Source: Megalobrama amblycephala (Eukaryota; Chordata; Actinopteri; Cypriniformes; Xenocyprididae). From it: a stretch of 64,000 nucleotides of DNA. The stretch is taken from contig NC_063065.1 of NCBI RefSeq assembly GCF_018812025.1, positions 33,249,121-33,313,120 of the forward strand. The letters run 5' to 3'. A model generated the notes under the pieces. It searched no databases and was not told the origin of the DNA. It saw nothing but the letters and a program-made list of their open reading frames with translations. Position 1 is the stretch's first letter. The number at the start of each line of letters is the position of its first letter. This document shows, one piece after another, positions 58,393-64,000 of this stretch. Both the position numbers and the translations under genes were made by a program.

Positions 58393-58779
58393 GTAAATGT
58401 ACTCAAGGTTTTTTGTGTAGCCACTTGTATTCAAGCCTTAATTAGGGGGTCAGACCCCTGAAATGCTACGTGTTCTGTTTTTGTGTTGAATCAGAGCTGA
58501 CTAAGAAGAATTCAGGTTTTTCTAAAGCCTCCAGCTAATTCCTGACTGACAGAATATTTATTCTGTGACAGAAACTGTGGATGAGGCCATTTCTGGAGAA
58601 GGAGCCGAGCTTCATTCAGTGGTGCTCTCGACCCAAACCCCTTTCTAAAGAAGATAAGGGGGAAAAATAAGGGGTGCTTTCCACAAAAGGATATAAAATA
58701 GGGCTTGAATGTTTCTATTTTATAGGGGGTCAGTTAAAGGGGGTTCTTCTCCTTCAGAAAAGGTTGTTTGTCTCCACAG
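58393..58779. other. Unique DNA, nothing recognised
   Basis: No feature could be supported. Confidence 0.4.
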
Positions 58780-61700
58780 GAGGTCAAACTAATTCATATA
58801 TGAGCTGTTTTATTTTTTACTTATTTTATAAGAGATTGTTTTTTCCCACCCTGTTACTAGTGACCTGTCTTAATACAGATTTAAACTCTAATTTGTGTTA
58901 TTTTGCTATTCTCTAGAAATAAACAGTAAATAAACACAAAATTAAATAACATTTATACAATTAAAAAAGTCAATAAAATGTACAGTATTAAAAATATGGC
59001 AGAATAGGTAACAGGTTTACATATTTATCTTAATTTAAGTTGTCACTCAGTTGGAGAGAGGTGGGTTGGTTCCAATTGTTGATTTGTAATACTGATAACC
59101 TTTTATTTCCTATAAATGAAAGAAAAAAAAGATGTTTGGCCATTTTTCTTGTAATAACAGGGTTGAAATGTTGAGCATTACAAATGCACTTAACACTGTA
59201 TGTGTAAAAATTAAATGATATTATTTATTGTCTTATGCATGGGTTCAAATTATACTTTTTATATGAGATATTTTATTTTCTACTTATTTTATATGAGGAT
59301 TTCCATTTATTTCAACCCTGTTACTTTAATTTAGGACCATTCTAAATACAGTTTAAAACCCTAATTTGTGTTATTTTGATATAGAAATAAACAGTAAATA
59401 AACAAAATTAATAATGTTTATAAAATGTATTAGCTCTATAAAATATATTTAAAAATACAGCAGAATGGGTAACAGGGTTGCATATTTAGCTTAAATTAAG
59501 TTGTCACTCAATTGGGGAAAGGTGGGTTGTTCCAATTGTTGATTTGCAATTCTGATAACCTTTTATTTCCTATAAATGAGAGGGAAAATGTTTGATTATT
59601 TTTCTTGTAATAACAGGGTTGAAATGTTGAGCATTACGGATACACTCCTCACCTTGTTTGTGTAAAAATTAAATTATATTATTTGTTGTATTATGTATGG
59701 GTTCAAATCATACTTTTTATATGAACTATTTTATTTTCTACTTATTTTATGAGGTTTGCAATTTATTTAAACCCTGTTACTTTAATTTAGGACCATTCTA
59801 AATACAGTTTAAAACCCTAATTTGTGTTATTTTGATATAGAAATAAACAATAAATAAACAAAATTAATAATGTTTATAAAATGTATTAACTCTATAAAAT
59901 ATATTTAAAAATACGGCAGAATGGGTAACAGGGTTGCATATTTAGCTTAAATTAAGTTGTCACTCGGTTGGAGAGAGGTGGGTTGGTTCCAATTGTTGAT
60001 TTGTAATACTGATAACCTTTTATTTCCTATAAATGAAAGAAAAAAAAGATTGTTTGGCTATTTTTCTTGTAATAACAGGGTTGAAATGTTGAGCATTACA
60101 AATGCACTTAACACTGTTTGTGTAAAAATTAAATGATATTATTTATTGTCTTATGCATGGGTTCAAATTATGCTTTTTATATGAGATATTATATATGAGA
60201 TATATTTTATTTTCTACTTATTTTATATGAGGATTTCCATTTATTTCAACCCTGTTACTTTAATTTAGGACCATTCTAAATACAGTTTAAAACCCTAATT
60301 TGTGTTATTTTGATATAGAAATAAACAATAAATAAACAAAATTAATAATGTTTATAAAATGTATTAACTCTATAAAATATATTTAAAAATACGGCAGAAT
60401 GGGTAACAGGGTTGCATATTTAGCTTAAATTAAGTTGTCACTCTGTTGGAGAGAGGTGGGTTGGTTCCAATTGTTGATTTGTAATACTGATAACCTTTTA
60501 TTTCCTATAAATGAAAGAAAAAGAAAAAAAAAGATGTTTCTTGCAATAACAGGGTTGAAATGTTGAGCATTACAAATGCACTTAACACTGTTTGTGTAAA
60601 AATTAAATGATATTATTTATTGTCACGCATGGGTTCAAATTATACTTTTTATATGAGTTTTTTTTTTTTTCTACTTATTTTATATAAGGGTTTTCCATTT
60701 ATTTCAAACCTGTTACTTTAATTTAGGACCATTCTAAATACAGTTTAAAACCCTAATTTGTGTTATTTTGATATAGAAATAAACAGTAAATAAACAAATT
60801 TATTAACTCTATAAAATATATTTAAAAATATGGCAGAATGGGTAACTGTCACAGATCCCTTGTCTCCCTGGACTACATTTCCCATGATCCTCCTGTTCTC
60901 CACACCTGCACTCACTTCCCTCGTCATCTCCCCATCTTCACGGATCACCTGCACCTGGACTCTATTATCAGCACTCCCTTTATATTGCACTCACTCCCTT
61001 CACTCCTCGTCCGTTCTCTGTTGTGTTAAGTGTTAGTTTGGTGTTCTCTACCTGTGTTTATTAAAGTACTACTATTATTGTGGAAATCCGTATCTGCCTC
61101 GTCTCTGCACCAACTACCTGTAACAGTAACAGAGTTGCATATTTAGCTTAAATTAAGTTGTCACTCAGTTGGGGAAAGGTGGGTTGTTCCAATTGTTGAT
61201 TTGCAATTCTGATAACCTTTTATTTCCTATAAATGAGAGGGAAAAAAATGTTTTATTATTTTTCTTGTAATAACAGGGTTGAAATGTTGAGCATTACGGA
61301 TACACTCCTCACCTTGTTTGTGTAAAAATTAAATCATATTATTTGTTGTATTATGCATGGGTTCAAATCATACTTTTTATATGAACTATTTTATTTTCTA
61401 CTTATTTTATGAGGTTTGCAATTTATTTCAACCCTGTTACTTTAATTTACGACCAGTCTAAATACAGTTTAAAACCTTAATTTGTGTCATTTTGTTATTT
61501 CCTAGAATTAAACAAAAAATAAATAACAATTATAAAATGTACAAAATCTGTAGCAGAATGGGTAACAGGGTTGCATATTTAGCCTAAATTTAGCTGTCAA
61601 ATTTCCTGTAAATTAAAGAAAATATTTGTTTCATCAGTTTTTTTTTTTTTTTTTTTTTTCCTTGAAATAAAAGGGTTGAAATGTTGAGCTTGACAATTGC

Positions 61701-61830
61701 ACACTATTTGTGTAAAAAGAAAATGAGATCATTTGTCATCTAATAGATGCATCCAACTTATACTTTTTGGATCACAATTTTATGGTCCCATTTTTAAATG
61801 GGGTAAAGTGATGCAGTAACAGGGATGATT
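58780..61830 (+). repeat. Tandem array of ~455-bp units
   Basis: The junction GCAGAATGGGTAACAGGGTT (or a close variant) appears at 58999, 59460, 59916, 60394, 60833 and 61553, giving periods of 461, 456, 478 and 439 bp, then 720 bp where an LTR has inserted. Each unit carries GGTTGAAATGTTGAGCATTA and the reversed-sense CCCTGTTACTTTAATTTA, so GTAACAGGG occurs in both orientations per unit. A partial unit precedes 58999 and a diverged one follows 61553. No unit has a lasting open frame. Confidence 0.95.
60847..61125 (+). mobile_element. Solo LTR, 279 bp, inside the tandem array
   Basis: It starts TGTCACAGATCC and ends CTACCTGTAACA, the TG...CA form of retrotransposon LTRs. The 5-mer GTAAC flanks both sides (60842-60846 and 61126-61130). 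A TATA-like TTTATATT (about 60980) and a polyadenylation-like ATTAAA (about 61060) lie in the expected order. No internal retroelement region is present, so this is a solo LTR left by recombination. It interrupts one 455-bp unit. The superfamily is not certain; Ty3/gypsy is plausible. Confidence 0.8.
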
Positions 61831-62089
61831 ATGTTAATATTGTTTGTGCTAATTAAACACAGACTTTAATTGTCTGCCTTATTTTGTTGTCCAAAAATCA
61901 AAATATTCAATGCTTCACTGTTATTGACCCATCTGTGTAGCAGTACCAAGAATAGCTGATACCTGTTGAAGTTGGTGCATCATTTCAAAGCAGATTTAGT
62001 AGCTCTTCCTCCCCACTCAAGATACAGCAATGATTTACAAGCTATACCTGCATACAAAACTCCATAGAAGGAGAGATGAACAAGTGATC
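61831..62089. other. Unique DNA, nothing recognised
   Basis: No feature could be supported. A T run at 61640-61660 closes the diverged last unit of the array. Confidence 0.35.
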
Positions 62090-62760
62090 TGCTGAAAATG
62101 CTTTTCCCCGAGGGCTCGGAAGAGTAATCCGTCTCAACACGTTGCGTTAAAAGCGTGTACGCAGAGCCTAAAGCCCATGCATCCCTTGTCTATTTCTCCT
62201 CCCTGTCTCCAGGCCCAGTTCCTGCCATTTGTTCTGGAGCGTGAGGAGAAAACCCCTTCTGAAAGAACAGGATATACACTAGAGGATGTCGAGCGCTGTC
62301 GTTGGCTGACATTCTCTACAATTATGCAACTTTTTCCCCTTTTTTAATGTGTCTGAGTGTGGGTGGCTGGTTGTGTGTCAATTTTCCTTAGCTACCTGTG
62401 TCTCTTTAGCCTCGTTGGTAACAGCACTAACAGGGCAAGACGCCCTTCCGTTGGATCCGTTTAAAGCCTGCAGGGTGAGAATTGCTATCCAGGACTGACG
62501 ACGATGCCTTCTCGATTTACCTGAAAATCAGCATTTGTAAAACTACACCACAATTAAGTCATTTGAGTGGAATTCGACTCTATTATGCCGGCTAAATAGA
62601 AGATGAGAGCAATCTTGCCCTTACTCAGGCTTAGCAGAGATGTTAAGGAGTACAGCATCTTGTTTTCTGCCTGTGAGTCATCAAGTCTTGTTATGATCTT
62701 GGCCTGGGTGCTGCCATTTGACATTTCCTGTTGGCTTTCCTGTGCCGTCATGTGTCATTT
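62090..62760. other. Candidate conserved noncoding block
   Basis: Repeat-free, GC-richer, with CCCCGAGGGCTCGGAAGAGT, GTCTCAACACGTTGCGTTAA and GATGTCGAGCGCTGTCG. No frame shows a motif. Regulatory function is inference. Confidence 0.33.
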
Positions 62761-63257
62761 TGACTAAGCATGGCTAATCCGCAGAGATATCCAATAGAAG
62801 TGATCGGTTTACCAGTAGCTAGGCATCTTTTTGTGAATGTGTGCAGATTGCTGATAAAAACAAAGCTCATATGATATGTTACACTCTGCCAAGATCTGAC
62901 GCACTCACTTAGGAAATCTTGGGAAGAGATACAGTGGTACTGCTGAGTGTATACTTGAGTGTTTGTAAGTATCTGCTGCCAAAGAAACTTCCTGCAACAT
63001 GTCAGGCATAATTTATTCATGGCTGGAGGGAAGGTCCTGCATGGGGACAGATATACACATAATCTGGCTGTGGGACAGGCAGACAGACAGATGAGTACAC
63101 GGAAAGACAGGCCGTACAAATTTAATTTAGTTATAAAAATATAAACAGTTAAACTGTATTTTTTCTCCACATTTTCTAAAAGTGTGTGAGTGGTGTTTAC
63201 CAGTGCAAAATTGCTACAACAATGGTAGGGTGTTCTTTGTCTACGTTATGACTTTTA
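62761..63257. other. Unique DNA, no gene supported
   Basis: A 140-codon minus-strand frame (62748-63170) has no recognisable domain and is overlapped by a frame on the other strand. I read it as chance. Confidence 0.35.
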
Positions 63258-64000
63258 CACCGATCAGGCATAACATTATGACCACCTTCCTAATATTGTG
63301 TTAGTCTCCCTTTTGCTGCCAAAACAGTCATGACCCATTGAGGCATGGACTCCACTAGACCCCTGAAGGTGTGCTGAGGTATCTGGACACCATGTTAGCA
63401 GTAGATCCTTTAAGTCCTGTAAGTTGCGAGTTGGGGGCTCCATGGATCGGTTTGTTCAGCACATCCCACAGATGCTCGATTGGATTGAGATCTAGGGAAG
63501 CTGGAGGCCAAGTCAACACCTCAAACTCATTGTTGTGCTCCTCAAACCATTCCTGAACCATTATTTGCTTTGTGGCAGGGCACATTATCCTGCTGAAAGA
63601 GGCCACAGACACCAGGGAATACCATTTCCATGAAAGGGTGTACATGGTCTGCAATGAGGTAGGTGGTACGTGTCAAAGTAACATCCACATGGATGGCAGG
63701 ACCCAAGGTTTCCCAGCAGAACATTGCCCAAGGCATCACACTGCCTCTGCCGGCTTGCCTTCTTCCCATAATGCATCCTGGTGCCATGTGTTCCGCAGGT
63801 AAGAGACGCATACGCACCCGGCCATCCACGTGATGTAAAAGAAAACGTGATTCATCAGACCAGGCCACCTTCTTCCATTGCTCCGTGGTCCAGTTCTGAT
63901 GCTCACATGTCCACTGTTGGCTCTTCCGGCAGTGGACAGGGGTCAGTATGGACACCCTGACTGGTCTGTGGCTATGCAGCTCCATACGCAACAAACTGCG
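63258..64000 (-). mobile_element. Tc1-like transposon, cut by the window end
   Basis: The end CACCGATCAGGCATAACATT follows a TA at 63256-63257, the Tc1 target. This terminus, then ATGACCACC, is one I recall from widespread fish Tc1-type elements. Transposase coding sequence runs on the minus strand from the window edge. The other terminus lies beyond 64000. Confidence 0.88.
63355..63994 (-). pseudogene. Tc1 family transposase, partial, one frameshift
   Basis: The enzyme would cut and join the element DNA through a DDE core. The upstream frame (63994 down to 63542) contains WTTEQWKKVAWSDESRFLLH, with the first Asp at about 63856, and GLFQQDNVPCHKA, with the second Asp at about 63589. A frame change at about 63570 leads to the second frame (63654 to 63355). 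That frame gives IVQEWFEE-like MVQEWFEEHNNEF and TWPPASLDLNPIEHLWDVL, with the catalytic Glu at about 63477. The N-terminal DNA-binding part would lie beyond the window. Only one break is visible in this part, so the copy is younger or better kept than the one at 14050-15044. Confidence 0.9.

Noticed and set aside
58033..58434. 133-codon minus-strand frame
   Set aside because: It crosses a tRNA-derived SINE and has no domain.
60830..61036. Two overlapping plus-strand frames of 63-68 codons
   Set aside because: They lie in the solo LTR and its flank, with no domain.
60847..61125. Possible remains of an endogenous retrovirus
   Set aside because: Only a solo LTR is present; there is no gag, pol or env sequence and the superfamily cannot be set from the LTR alone.
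62748..63170. 140-codon minus-strand frame
   Set aside because: No recognisable domain, overlapped on the other strand, and the composition is that of flanking noncoding DNA.

Overview
The window looks like nuclear DNA of a teleost fish, most likely a cyprinid (carp, goldfish or barb type). The reasons are the AT-rich base composition, the many long microsatellites, two Tc1-like transposon copies, tRNA-derived SINEs including one like the HE1 family, a degraded L2/CR1-like LINE 3' end, and many non-autonomous DNA elements whose termini I recognise from cyprinid genomes (for example AGGGATAGTTCACCC and AGGATTAGTTCACTT ends). I see no prokaryotic operon, no rRNA, no convincing functional tRNA gene and no CRISPR array. 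I also find no host protein-coding exon I can defend. All recognisable coding sequence belongs to broken transposable elements: a Tc1 transposase pseudogene at 14050-15044, a second Tc1 pseudogene cut by the window end at 63355-63994, a Tc1 scrap at 46283-46471, a LINE C-terminus at 21700-22040 and the N-terminal remains of a piggyBac-like transposase at 45686-46051.

Layout. 1-5800: a hAT end nested in another element, an (AT)n(CA)n tract, a hAT-type element (3221-4129) with a perfect 8-bp target duplication, and mostly unique DNA. 5830-6740: a GC-richer, repeat-free block that could be regulatory. 6765-8965: an ACCCA/TGGGT-rich element carrying a 24-unit, ~53-bp minisatellite. 9759-11985: fragmentary repeats, a TTAA-flanked element and a pair of tRNA-like units. 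13483-19746: a nest of elements including a Tc1 copy inside a TTAA-flanked element. 21700-22772: LINE 3' end. 25140-26960: SINEs and a TA-flanked element. 28381-29182: a large compound GATA-type microsatellite. 30476-38860: hAT-type elements, further TTAA-type copies and several unclassified repeats. 40789-46480: nested hAT elements, a CTCGCAATTGCGAG-rich palindromic element and a piggyBac-like element. 47745-53142: two near-identical foldback elements in opposite orientation, a 987-bp hAT-type foldback element between them, and a TTAA-flanked host element. 55852-56382: a hAT-type element with a SINE inside it. 58780-61830: an array of ~455-bp tandem units interrupted by a solo LTR. 63258-64000: the second Tc1 copy.

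Interpretation. The window reads as intergenic or deep intronic DNA in which repeat-free, GC-richer islands alternate with layered transposon insertions. Those islands may be conserved noncoding elements, but that cannot be tested from one sequence. No cooperating gene system is present. The most unusual signals are the minisatellite with paired changes in a hairpin, the set of families sharing TTAA-AGG ends, the piggyBac-like element with a leftover transposase N-terminus, and the 455-bp array. All family assignments rest on my reading and memory; no database search was possible.
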